From contig NC_089313.1 in assembly GCF_036669915.1 (NCBI RefSeq), forward strand, positions 13,469,440-13,533,439: a DNA stretch of 64,000 bases. The letters are read 5' to 3'. The position numbers were made by a program, and so were the translations under genes. The notes under the pieces were generated by a model that worked only from the letters and a program-made list of their open reading frames with translations, was not told the DNA's origin and did no database searches. The stretch is from Pocillopora verrucosa. Taxonomy: Eukaryota; Cnidaria; Anthozoa; Scleractinia; Pocilloporidae. Positions 11,708 through 24,100 of the stretch are shown one piece after another (position 1 is the stretch's first letter; each line of letters opens with the position of its first letter).

Positions 11708-12197
11708 CATTTTTTAAGGTTTTTCTTATCCTAGCTTCCTTTCATAATAAATGAGATGTAAGTGTGACCTTCCCAGATATATTGGACTAAAATCAGTCGG
11801 AAAGTTTCAAATCACTCCTTTTTGTTTTTGCCAAGTGATAACTATACAGCGAAGTTTGCAAATGCAATCACAAATACTTTAATGACACATTTCTACCGTT
11901 TGATTATTTACAATTTTTGACTTTGGAGCCTTTTTCTGAGTTAAACCAGTGGAGCAGATGATCTGTTTTATGACAATAGTAGTAAATTCTGTAATTACTT
12001 AATTCACAATATCATATAAAATAGGTGTAACAAGATATTCATCTTGGATGTAGCATTAATTGAAACTATAGTGTTGTAGTTTCATTGACCATTCAGAAGA
12101 TACTTACAAAGAATGTAAATCACGTGTTGAAAGTAGTTTCATGTTTAAAAGTTTGAAAAAATGAGCTCAAATCTGGTAAGACACAGTGATGTGATGT
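11708..12197. other. 3' flank of TRIM-NHL copy B
   Basis: AT-rich sequence with no open frame of note. It lies directly downstream of the TRIM-NHL stop codon and probably contains its 3' UTR. No clear polyadenylation signal was chosen. Confidence 0.4.
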
Positions 12198-14489
12198 CTA
12201 TTCAAATATCTGAATGCGCTGGTCCCAACAGTCAGACACAACTATTCGACCATCACTGAGCACTGCAGTAGAGATAGGGCGATTAAATTCTCCTTTTTTC
12301 CCTCCTTTTGATCCAAATTTTGTTACAAATTTTCCACTTAGCTCAAATACTTGTACTCTGTGATTCCATGTATCACAAACCATCAGGTGTCCTGCCTTGT
12401 TAACTGATAAACAACGAGGGTTATTGAACTCTCCATCTCCTTCCCCCTCATTTCCAAATTTGTATAAAAAATTACCATTTCTATCAAACACTTTGATACA
12501 ATGTTCCTCTGCGTCTGACACTATCAGATATTTGTCATATTGTATGCAGTGAAAGGGAAAGGTAAAAGAACCCTCACCCCCGAATTTACTTAAATAATGG
12601 CCGTCAGGAGAAAAGATCTTAATTGATTTGTCACCGGTATCAGCAACAATAATATTGCCTTTATTATCTACAGATACGCCGAGAGGATAAGACAGCTGGT
12701 GATCAAGATTTCCTTTACCACCAAACTGGCTCAGGTACTCACCCTGCTCACTGAACAATTGAACACGGTTGTTACAGCTGTCCACGACTATAATGTTATT
12801 AGTCTCATGTATTGTTATTCCGCATGGCCAATCAAATTCTCCCTGTTTATTACCTTGTCTACCAAACGACCGTAAGTAAGTTCCATCACAACTGAATACT
12901 TGAACCCTGTTGTTACCGAGTTCAGTCACTACAATTTCATCGCGTTCATTCACTGCCATTCCCCAGGGCAGGTCTAACATTCCAGCAGACGAACCTAGTT
13001 GTCCAAAAGATAGCACGGGTCTGAATTCTCTGGGTTTCACTCGAACCGGAAATGGACTGCCTGCTACGTGTTCTTCGTTTAGTTTAACTTCTGCCTTACA
13101 TCTTCCAGTTTCTTTGGAAAAATAACCGACTTTATAGCTACCATCTTTAATATCTTGGACTCGCACTTCCGTCGCACAGTCATGGCCTTGCTGATTTTTA
13201 ATTTCCACTGTTACTCGGTCACGCTCGTCGTGGCATTGTCGTCCTTCAGCATTTCTTGTCGTCAAAACAAATTTCGCTTGAATTCCAACGATCGCCCCAG
13301 TGAGTCCTTCTCCTTCAGCAGTTGTTTGATCCGCTCTGGTCTCACTGAGAAACGCTCTAATGGAGCCGATTCCCTCGTGGATTGCTTTTGTCTTCAAAGC
13401 TTTGTTTTCCTCGAAAATAAGTTCATTTAGATGTTCAAGGTTGCAGTCGACTTCTTCTCTCTCATCATCAACTCCTTTCAAGAATATTGTGTTTTGTGAG
13501 TCATCGAACTGTGCAAGCTCTGCGTTTGTGCTCCGTTCTAATAGTGTTTCAGATTTTCCTACAGCTGTTTCGACCATTTTTACTTTGTTTTCAATCTCGA
13601 TCCTTTGTATTCGCAAACGTTCCAGGTACTGTTGTGCCTCATGATCCGCTTCAGAAAAGATTTCCTGTTTCTTGGCTTCGATGACAGCAATCATGCTTTC
13701 GGCAAACTGTTGCGCGCTTCTTTTTACTTTTGCGACTTGGGTTTGGATTCTATCACGGGTTTCGTCAAGTTGAGATATTTTGTTTCTCATTCTTTGCACT
13801 TTTACTTTTCTGGACTCAATCTGAGACATGACTTGCAATTTCTTTTCATTTGCCGCTTCTTCCAGTAGTATCTTAATATGTCCATCGTGAGTGGTTGCAA
13901 CACAAGAATTGCAAATGGCTTGTTCACATTTCTTACAGAAGAATTCCAATTCTTTCTTTTCGTGGCCCGGTCGTGGGCAAAATGCTGGTCGTTTTAAGAC
14001 ATCTTCGATGTCTTGATCTCCAAAATCTTTGAGCGCAAGAACTCGGTGGTCTTTATTTGCTCGGAGTAGGTTATGCACAGTGATACACTCGTCACACCAA
14101 AATGAACAGCACTGAAAACAATAAAAACTTTCTACTCTACGTTTGTCGCAGTTTCCGCATTTGACTCCAGTAGAACTGCACTCCCTTATGGCCAACACAT
14201 CTAGTAAGCTGTTGATGCGAAAGTTTGTGGGCAGATCTTTAAGATTTCCACCAGGGACTTGACTCTCCCTTCGACACTCAGGACATGTTATGACATCATG
14301 GCGGCCGCTGTTTCTTTGGATTCCTGCTAAACAGTGGAGGCAAAAGCTGTGCAAACATGGAAGCTGCTTTGGTTCAGTAAATGTGACCATACACACAGAG
14401 CAGGATACTTCTTCATGAAGATTGGCGAGCAACGTTTTGATATCCATGATTAAAGGCTTGATAAGGCTTTCGTTGCATGCATCAAACAA
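12198..14489 (-). CDS. TRIM-NHL protein, copy B (TRIM2/3/71-like)
   Basis: Intronless frame of 763 codons; the likely start is Met15 (MDIKTLLANL, ATG at 14445-14447), giving 749 residues, because only that ATG is usable in copy A. Domain order: C3HC4 RING (residues 30-75, CSVC ... CPEC), B-box 1 (about 110-145, CGNC), B-box 2 (about 170-205, HEKKELEFFCKKCEQAIC), coiled coil (about 210-330), filamin/ABP280 repeat (about 400-490, ending VAGSPFPVRVKP), and six NHL repeats (about 495-763, with repeated NNRVQVFS and [11 protein letters not shown]-like strings). This is the architecture of TRIM2/TRIM3/TRIM71. Role by family: RING-type E3 ubiquitin ligase, with NHL beta-propeller binding RNA or protein partners. 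Orthology to one vertebrate member cannot be decided by eye. Neighbours are a decayed relative at 8.9-9.9 kb and near-identical copy A. Confidence 0.9.
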   Translation of the reverse strand: MFDACNESLIKPLIMDIKTLLANLHEEVSCSVCMVTFTEPKQLPCLHSFCLHCLAGIQRNSGRHDVITCPECRRESQVPGGNLKDLPTNFRINSLLDVLAIRECSSTGVKCGNCDKRRVESFYCFQCCSFWCDECITVHNLLRANKDHRVLALKDFGDQDIEDVLKRPAFCPRPGHEKKELEFFCKKCEQAICNSCVATTHDGHIKILLEEAANEKKLQVMSQIESRKVKVQRMRNKISQLDETRDRIQTQVAKVKRSAQQFAESMIAVIEAKKQEIFSEADHEAQQYLERLRIQRIEIENKVKMVETAVGKSETLLERSTNAELAQFDDSQNTIFLKGVDDEREEVDCNLEHLNELIFEENKALKTKAIHEGIGSIRAFLSETRADQTTAEGEGLTGAIVGIQAKFVLTTRNAEGRQCHDERDRVTVEIKNQQGHDCATEVRVQDIKDGSYKVGYFSKETGRCKAEVKLNEEHVAGSPFPVRVKPREFRPVLSFGQLGSSAGMLDLPWGMAVNERDEIVVTELGNNRVQVFSCDGTYLRSFGRQGNKQGEFDWPCGITIHETNNIIVVDSCNNRVQLFSEQGEYLSQFGGKGNLDHQLSYPLGVSVDNKGNIIVADTGDKSIKIFSPDGHYLSKFGGEGSFTFPFHCIQYDKYLIVSDAEEHCIKVFDRNGNFLYKFGNEGEGDGEFNNPRCLSVNKAGHLMVCDTWNHRVQVFELSGKFVTKFGSKGGKKGEFNRPISTAVLSDGRIVVSDCWDQRIQIFE

Positions 14490-17400
14490 GCGTAAAACAA
14501 ATTACAAAGTAGTCATGCGATAGAAATGCTATTAATATTGACCAATTACATGAGAGTTGTCTTTGGCATATTCGTTATGCAAGATTTCTGAGAATCGTGA
14601 AAATTTACCTTGACCTCACACATTCAAAGGCTTATTATGCAGTTGTAGAGAGACATGTTTTTAATCAGTTTTCGAAAGAGTGGCTGACCTTCAGAATGGC
14701 CTCGACCAATCGCTGACTTTTACAGAGCGTGTTTGAGAAGAGCGTGATTCTAAAGGAAATTGCCATTTATTATCGGGTCAGATCTGTATTTCCAAAAAAA
14801 TGCGCGTAGAATGCATTTACTTGAACCGGCCATGAAAAGAGACCGTTACCCGTACTTGTTTATAGGGAGAGAAATTTGTGTTAGACTCTATTTTTCTTTC
14901 ATTTCCGTTAAGTTTAAGTAGGACAAAATGAGAAGGACTTATTTACCTTGATCTTTTAACATATAGATTCCAGTGAAATATATCAATAATAATATATATC
15001 CTGTTTTGAAGGTAGCATTTTAAGTTTGAAACGGAGGAAACCGAAAATCTCTTGAATACGCCAGGGAAAAGTACTCTAACTTCTGAAGGATTTGGGTCGT
15101 GTCACAATAAAATTTCCCTAATACCTCCCCTTAGGATACCTCCCCTTAGGCTGTGTATATTCTAATGACCCCCCCCCCCCCCACCCTTGTAGACAGTCAA
15201 TTTTCAATAGTCCTTGCTTTATACACCGTTAGCGATGGCCAAGAGAGTGTATAGTCTCTTGCGATGAATGATTCCCTTCTGTTCTCCCTGAAGACCATGT
15301 GATCCCGTCCCACAAAAAATTAAATAAATAAGTAAAATTATTCGACCTCTTAAGCGATAAATGATAACTGGTCATGGCTCCTGAGATCTAATTTATCCTC
15401 TACTTAATATTCCACAACTCGCTGGACAAAGCAATTTAGAATTAGTACGAGACCAATATATAACTAGGCAGGTCAAATGTTCGATGGCGTTTATAATCTC
15501 ATTCACTTTCTGACGATCCCGATGATTTTGGCAGGAGTGTTCAAGGTTTCTTGGTTAGCACTGGAACCTTGTTTGAAAAAATTCCGTAAAGTCTTAACAA
15601 AGGCCCGGATATGCTATACCATTAATGGAAATACTTAAAGTACGTGCGTGCTCTATACTTATTAAAATACTTCTCCTAAGGGCAATACAATTAAATTGGA
15701 AAATGACACGAAATGCCTCCGAAAAAGAAAGATATCTTTGCCTCCTGTTGTCAATTAAATATTTTGCTGCCTCACGGCCTTTCTGCTGTACCGGACAAAA
15801 CTAAGAAAGTCTGAACAAAATCAAAAGAGAAATTTCGTCATGACAATTTTTTTCGTCTGTTGTATCTGCAGTAAAAATTTCAAAGCTGTCAAATTCCGGC
15901 AGCGCCTGATCTGCTCAGAAGACCAGCCAGTATAGTTTGCTAAAGGATTCCAACTCCAATTTATTCATCAAGTGACGACATACCAACAGGTATTTTCTTT
16001 GCATACCCTGACGTGTACTGATCATTATACGGACCTTACACATCCTAATATTTACCGTATACAATTCTGTATACTGACTCTATACGCCTCAAGGAAGGGT
16101 CCTTATACAGAGTATTTTATGCAGAGCTAGTAAAATGTTGATGACAGAAATTTGACTAGATAAACAACTTTTCCGCCAGTGCGGAAAGGCCCTTACAATT
16201 AATCAAGGTAAACAGGTTAATCTTCGAATTTCTACAAGGCGAAATTGGTGTGTGCTTAATTAACAACTCTTTTGCTTAATGATTTGAAGTTAGAGCGGTA
16301 AATTCAACTCAAAAATCTAACTAAAACGGTAAAACGTTTCCAGCTTCTACAGATCTCGTTAACCTAAGCTGGTCGCAAACTTTCCCCTCAATCATCTCCA
16401 TAATAAGTTAATTTCACGAGATGGAGCCGGAGAAGCACGCCTACCGTTACGTTAGTTATAGATCTCGGTAGTGTCGACTGGTAACTTTCCATCTTCACTA
16501 TAAAAAATAGACGGAACTTCCTTGTTTTGACTTATCTTAAACTGAACTGAAAAACGCCAGGTTTGCAGTTTAATTACTCCCTGGACCGACGCCTCTTTGT
16601 AACAAACAAAACCGAAAATCGAGTACGCCACTACACAGTGGACCACTCCAAGCCAAAGTCTGATCCTAATCTTTCGTCACTCCTATTGCTTGTCTGGAGA
16701 GACGGTATCCACTTGTGGTCACGCACACCTCAAACCCACCTTCCAGGCCCGTTTGGCCTACGTGTAGCCTTACCCTTCCCCCCAGATGAAACGGAAGGGA
16801 GGGAGGGAGAGGGGAAACCTCGCATTCGTTTCACGCTGGCGGGGAGGGTACTGCCTCACGTAGACAAGGTCCCGCTTCTCTCCACTCCCGTTTGTTTACC
16901 GTCCCGATAAGGATTGTTTTCTTTTGTTTGGTGCGTTTACGCTCAGGATTAAGGTACGAGGGTTTTAAATTGGATTACGAACTCACATCTTCGACAAATT
17001 TTAGAACTGAATCATTATAGAGAAAGGAAAGGCTCTCCATTTTATAAAGTGCATTTAAAGTCAGGTTACTGAGTAAACGTAGAAAAAACGCACTAGGAAC
17101 GAAGTTAAAGGGGAACTGAGTCATTATAGAGAAAGGAAAGGCTCTCCATTTTATAAGGTGCATTTAAAGTCAGGTTACTGAGTAAACGTAGAAAAAACGC
17201 ACTAGGAACGAAGTTAAAGGAGAACAATACCTTTCAAACGTAACTTTTCCGCTGAAATTGCCCATTCCTTCGGGTGAAGTCGACACCTTCCCAAGGAAGC
17301 TCTCCGTGACCAACCCACACACAGAATAGAAACAGATTGACGAAGGGCAGATAAGCAAAAATTCAAATTGTCTTGTTAAAATCTCTAACATTCCTCACTT

Positions 17401-18138
17401 TTAATTGAAATTGTTCATTACACTGGCATAAAATCCTTAATTAAAGAGATGTTCACCAGGTTCTGGAAGAAATATCCCATCAAACATCTCGGCTGACACT
17501 TTCGCCCTATCATGAGTTTGAGCAAGGGGCAAAGTATAGCAATAAGTTTCAAAGGACAGGTAAGAGCAAGCAAAAGAGGAGTTCCCATTAAAAGATACAG
17601 TCTTTGAAGTTCATTTTTCGTTTTGCCGCAAACGCAAATTACTATTTGGTATTTCTACAATGACACTTGGAAGTCCATAGCGGGGGAAATTCCCCAGACA
17701 AGTGAATAAACTTTGCTTCTGGTGAAAACGACTGAAAACAAAGACTTTATAAGTCGAGTAAAGATTCAGCCTGGATATCTGACAGTATCTGATTCAAGAG
17801 ATTTATTTCCGTTTTCACATAAACTCATCCTGATTTACAGTGTAATCAGGGAGTAAAATTAAAATAAAGAATTAAAACAAAGGAGAACCTTATTAACATT
17901 GCTACATCGCTGCACACCTTGCGGACTTCACTTGCATACAATAAACAACATCACACACACACATACACAATCTTTCCACCGTAACTACAGAAACCCGTGA
18001 CTACTTTCTATCAACATGGATCGGGCAGGGAAGTTGTCTCTCTAGGTCAGTCACTTTCCTACCCATCCCCACTATCCGCTGCCCATTTCCTATCGCCCAT
18101 CTCCCCATCTCCTGCTGTGAGTGCATTTTTAACAAGGC
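14490..18138. other. Intergenic interval between TRIM-NHL B and GGNBP2
   Basis: Colinear with 1841-5647 and without recognisable genes. Differences from copy A include a C-run near 15170, a 109-bp tandem duplication at 17004-17220 and the absence of about 160 bp present at 4675-4850. The last part probably holds the GGNBP2 3' UTR. Confidence 0.65.
17004..17220. repeat. Local 109-bp tandem duplication
   Basis: The block starting GAACTGAATCATTATAGAG at 17004 is repeated from 17113 (GAACTGAGTCATTATAGAG). Copy A has it once (about 4464-4572), so it arose in B after the large duplication or was lost from A. Confidence 0.85.
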
Positions 18139-21100
18139 CTAATGAACAATAGCGACGTTAAGACCCTCCTTAAGCGTCAAATTGTTAAATTGTTGGCGAA
18201 GTTTCTCTCGAAGCTTCCGTCGCTGCTGTGACACTGACGATTGGTTCGCTTTGAACCGTAGAATTTCCTGCTCGGATATACAGAGATCTTCCTCCGACGA
18301 AAAACACTCCTATGATGTAAAATGAACAAAGACGACAAAGTTTAATCGATAGTATACCAATCTAGAGAAAAGCGTCCTGTTGTTCACGATCCCGATATAC
18401 ATTTGTGTGACGTAACCTCTCGCATTAATTTATGATCGCGTGACCAGTCGCAACTGGCTCAGTGGTGCACAACGTGACGGAGAATACAAAATAATAACAC
18501 GATAATAAAGACAAACGAAGATAAGTTAAAGACAAACTAGGAGGAAGTAAAGATAGCTAAGGATGGAGAAGATTTAAGCTGACTGTACATAAAAATTAAA
18601 AAAGACTATCTAAACTTTAAGCTTTCTTTTTCAAGAAGCACAAATCGTGACGCAACAGGAAGTTTGAGATCAGGGGATATTCTACCCTTGAGGGTATCGG
18701 ATCCCAGGGAAAACCTAAATCGCCGTAGAGCGACGGAAGTATAGTTAAAAATAACTCACCATTGACTCTGTTCCTCCATCCTTCCAACCCATTAGCTTCA
18801 GGAGCCGTTTTTCTTCGTCATCAATAATTTCTACAAGCTTTTCTTGCTTTTCATGTCTCGGCGAATTTTGCTAAAGAGATAGATAAAAACAATATTGAAG
18901 ACTTGAATGAATGAATGAATGAATGAATGAATGAATGAATAAATGAGTGAATACTTTCATTGACTTAACGGTGAGGAAGAACAAAGTAACGATTTGCAAA
19001 ATTACATTTGGCAACTTCCCTTTAGTTACGCAAGCTTCACACGGCAAAAAAGCGTGACCGCCTTGGTTAGAGTGACAAGATTGCATGACGATTGAAACTA
19101 CCGCACAATAACCCTTTAACTCCCAAGATCTCATTAGTAATTCTCCTAACTGTCTGCCATACAGTTCTTGCGATGTTAGTTTAGAGAATTTGATATTGGA
19201 TCAACTTATAATCCCCTAAATGATATTTTTCTTTATTCTCATCACTTGTCTGATTGAGATTCTATTGATATTGTTAGGAGAAATTCTCTCTTGGTCGCTC
19301 ATGGGAGTGAAAAGAGATAACTAAACAAGCATCGTGAAGGGGTGTGGATAGGAGGCTTATATGTTTACCTTCTTCTCCTTGTTTTTGCCCTTCTTCTTTC
19401 TTCCCTTTCCATTATTGCTCTGTGGAGATCCACCACTAATTGGGCTCCCACTCAAACAATCTGTACATATATCCTCTTCCTCTCCTCCTAGCGTCGAAGA
19501 ATCTTCGTCATGATTACACATGTCTCCACTCTGGTGCACCATCCTGGACCATTTATTGTACTCTGCTACGTACCTACAACAGATCACTTCAAGTCAATAA
19601 ATGAAAGGAAAATAGCCTTACATAGCCATACATACTTATTTTAAGGCGCAAAAGATCAACCAGGAAAGGCAACTAGCAATTTTAGCGTCGGTTTAACTCT
19701 GAAGTACTTTATCAACTTTCTCCGTAACAAGCTACACAAAAGTGTTTTCGATGCTAACAATCTGGCCCCGGTTGTTTCAAGGTTGGATAACACTTTCCAC
19801 TAAATAAATATCTGTCCATTGGATAGCCCTGCACCTTTACTTCACACTTATCCGCTAGATAGCAATTTATCCTTTATATAGCGATTTATCCTTTAGATAG
19901 CGTTTGCCACCCTTTGAGCAACTGGGTCTGGTAACCTGGAAAAGATACGTACCCGCAGTCACCATTCCTAAAACCCGATTTTTTGCTCTTGCTTCGCTCA
20001 GAGTTGCTCAAGTCTTCACAACTGCACGGTGAACCGCCACTGTCTCCGTCGTCTTCATCATCTTCACAGCTATCGCCATGACCATTCATATCCCTTGTCT
20101 CTTCCACGATCTCATTCGTACATACCTCTTCCTCTTCCAATTCCTCCTCGTTTTTCGCAGTTTCCTCTTTTTGCAGTTCATTGTTCGCTGTCGAGATAGT
20201 TAAGTGAGTACCACATTTACATTTCTCTTTGCGTCTCGCTTTCTTTTTCAATCGCTTCTGCTCTCTTCTGAGTTCCTTGGCTCTCTCCGCCTCAGAAATC
20301 TCTTCGACGACTTGTTCCAGGCGTGATATACCTTGCTTTTCTTCAACCGCCACCTGACAAAGTCAAAACGACACCCATGTAAAAAGAAACGCAAAACATC
20401 GCCAACCAACATTACTTGTTGCTGGAACTATGGTCAAGTTCTGTAAAGATAATCAACAGGTAAAATAACCTGGTTTTTCTTCGTTTGATCATGTAGTTTG
20501 TTCCCTCGTTCTTTATTTCACTCCGTAACTATTGTGGATCGTTTGTTCATTTCTGTTTTTTGCTTGTTTGTTTTCTTTTTTGCATACCTTCATGTGATTT
20601 TGGTTTGATTGGATTAACAGTTAGAGCTTCCGTTGATCGTTCCGTGAAGCTACGGAATTCGGTTCTTGTTTATTCAATCAATCGTTCTATTCAAACTCTG
20701 GTCAATCCAACTATTCCTCAGCAAATAATGAATAGAAAGTCAACAAATAAAATGAAAGCGCCTCTTATCTTGCCTCAAAACTTTTCCTTAGAGCTTCCAC
20801 CCCCAGATAAAACAGCATCTGCCACGTTTGCTCCTCAGCCCTCAGTTTCTGCCACAGTCGATGAAGTCTTTCCCACAGGTGAATACCAAGACACGTTAAC
20901 ACCTTCAAGATGGACCGAAAATAAGATGGTTTAAATTAGTACGGAAAGAAACCTCACCGATACTAACCACCAGCTAACCTTGTTGCGGAAAAAGTAGTTT
21001 TAGGGAATATAACGATATTGGTAAGTGGAAAGAATATCCTCCAACATAAAGCAACCGATTGACACCTCATAGAAGTTCTAACAAACTTAAAGCGAAATTT

Positions 21101-24100
21101 TCCTACCTCTTCCTGGGCAATGTCCAGTGTCTTAGCATGCCTTTCTCTCCTCCTATCACAACACATAAAAGAGAAGCTTATGAATCGAAGCCAGTACTCT
21201 GTTAGCGAAGTGTTTGGAATCTACTTTAGCGGTACGCCACACTCTTAACCCTTTAACAGTATGGAGAATATACATGCTGATGTTAAGATGTAAAGGGTTA
21301 AGAAAAAATTCAGGAACGAATCTAAAAAAAAGAAGTGCTTAAAGCTAGGTTCTCTCTAGAGAGAGGGGTTGGCGGAGCTTCTCCACTGATGCTTTACAGG
21401 CATTTTTAAGCATCCCTAGCTTTTGATCATGATAAATTACCACTTCTTCCCCTGTACACAGGGGGAAGGGATAGCACTCTTACACTCTTCCACCCAACAG
21501 CAGTATCACACTACAGGAAACAATCTATAGCAACAGAGCTCCTTAAAGCTCCCATGAGTGAAAAGCTTTTCATTTCTACTAATCACCCTAATTTCTTGTA
21601 TAAAACCAAGTTAAATGAAAAGCAAAAAGTAGGCGGCCAGAACCACATGAAAAATAATGATGCTTTTGAAAAGCCCTATCATGAGCTACAACAGGATACA
21701 AGTATTGCATACCCTCCAGCCAGCTCTGGTTCTGCCCGTCCAATTAAATGTGCAATGTAGTCTGTATCACACAGTACATGGACATGCCGGTCTTGAGGAC
21801 AGCTTTTAAGACCATCATACAAAGTAGCACAGTAACTAGATGAGTCAGAAAGAAACATTGCTTGTTAATCTATGAGATGTTTTAAAAAAGCACAGAACAT
21901 ATCAATCTACTTATCAGGTTTTCAATAGCCTGCAGAGCAGGTGTAGTTTTGGCAAGCAAGTACTCTGTATTTTCTAGGTGAAAATTAAGCTGCTGTCTTT
22001 GATTTTTACAGCAGTGGAAAGACTGGGGAGAGAAAAAAAATTGTACCAAGGGGGTGAGCAACAGTCAAAAGAAAGGAAAGGCCCCCCTTCTGTCCACTCT
22101 AGTGCTATACCAAATATGGACAGAGGAATAACTGATTGCAAACTTGTAATGTTGACCCCTATTAAGACAACTGCATCACAGGCTAGTTTTTCATGAAAGG
22201 AAACTTGAGAATCCTATAGAAATCCTCTAGTTAGGCCAAAAAATGATCCAAACTCACAGCCAAGCTCACAGCTAAGGAAATTAAGCACCCTCACCAGGTA
22301 TATTGTTGTCTTTACATAACTTCATACCTACCCCTTTTCACTTGGTCCATCCAAATCTCCTGCCAGAATACTGTATGCCCTCAAAACTTTTGATTTACAT
22401 TCAGTACAAAATCTACAACAACAACAACAAATAAGTTACACTGATCTAAGTAATCATGATGAACTTCAAGTGATCAGCTTTTGTCTGAACAGTGCACATG
22501 TGTCTCCTGGTTGAAAGCAGAACATCATTACCATACTATACACATAAAATATGTCAGTTATAGGAGTTACATGGTAAAATAAAACATGCACATGTACATG
22601 TACTCCCTAGTGTCACCAAAAAGAAATTTTTCCTTACAATGTTAACACAAATTCAAATAAAAAGGAGATGAGAAAGAAAGGAGAACATAAACTTGGATAT
22701 ATTGTTTTATTTGACAAAAAATCATCAAAGCCAAATCCATAATAAATGTATGAAGTACAAAGTAGAGCATTGATCTTTTTATCTTGAGAGTGAAAGGGTT
22801 CAGGGCAGTGGATAAAGTAACTCATGATCTGTAGGAAAAATCTACAAATGTCAGAAAGATCATCTATGTACATTTACCTATGTTTTCTGAGGTAATTTTC
22901 CAATGTGTCAAGCAGAGCATCAGAGTCAATCAGCATCACCTGTTTGAGGGAAAAGAATTTGTTAGTACACTGAGACAATTAAATGCCTTTTTATCATCTT
23001 TTGGTCATTGGGATAATTGTAAATGATATCATATCAGTTTTACAGTCAAGCATTCCTGCGCGTTAGGTGAGAATGTCTCTCAAAACAAGGGTGAAGTGTC
23101 CTTAGTAACTCATGTCTTTTACTATTTCAAACAATGTCAAACCTTGGCTTCTGATAGTTGATTTTGCTGTGCTTTTTAAGATTAATTGTAGGATGTTTGG
23201 TTGCATCCCATTATGTTGCAAGTCCTATGGGTCAACGGAGGATATTGTGATCCAAAGTCACAGTGAAATTAAGTTACAACAGTTCAATATAGCTGAGAGT
23301 CATGGTCTTACAGAACAGGCACCAGTTGCATTGAGGGCATATGAGGCTATTCAACAGATGACTGATTGTGAAACATACTGAGCTATCCACCAGACAGAGA
23401 TCTATTCAGTGGATAAAATTATCCAACCTTCAAAACACTGGGGCAAGTTTCCTAACCATTATTTGCTATAAATGTACAAGCAATGCCAAGTACCTCATCC
23501 CTACATTCCTGTGACAGTAAATCCCACACATCTATCCAGCTTCTGTAGAGATAAAGATATGAATGAATTAACAACAAAATACATTTGAAAATCTCTCTAA
23601 ACAATGATTATAATGCATCGGAATTTTTCAGAAACAGTCTTTATAGATATGGCAGAAAAGTTACCATGTTTCCATATTCGTAAAATTTTTTTCCAATTCT
23701 ACTCTTGCTTTTCACTCCTGCTGGAATTGTCTTAATAAAAAACATAGATTTTATTTGTCATGCAGAGTTTTTAGGTTCAAACTTTGGAAGCTTTCTTGAT
23801 GAAGCAGAAGGCTGTTCTGCAATCTTTCATTTAAAGTCGAAGGAATATTTCAGTAGAAAAAAGTATTCCTGATTATTTCTGCCACATGTTAGCTCTTCTT
23901 TTCTTTTCTTTGATAACCCTGTTCCATGCCCCTACATTTCCCATTCAAAGACACATGCACATTTTTAAAGTTATCATGTTGGGCATGATCATCATCATAA
24001 CCTGTGAAATGTTGCTCAAACTAGCAGCCAAATTTTTTTAATCACTTCTAATTAAGGGCTATAAACTCTGTATTCCAAGGCAAAACATTTACCTTTAAAC

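Larger units (their letters stand above)
12608..23391. repeat. Tandem segmental duplication, copy B
   Basis: Counterpart of 1-8142. It contains the intact TRIM-NHL gene and GGNBP2 exons 9-17 with their introns. The about 3 kb at 19417-22445, carrying exons 10-14 and most of exon 15, has no equivalent in copy A. Confidence 0.9.

Noticed and set aside
20560-20934. 124-codon plus frame
   Set aside because: It overlaps GGNBP2 exon 13 on the other strand and has no domain.
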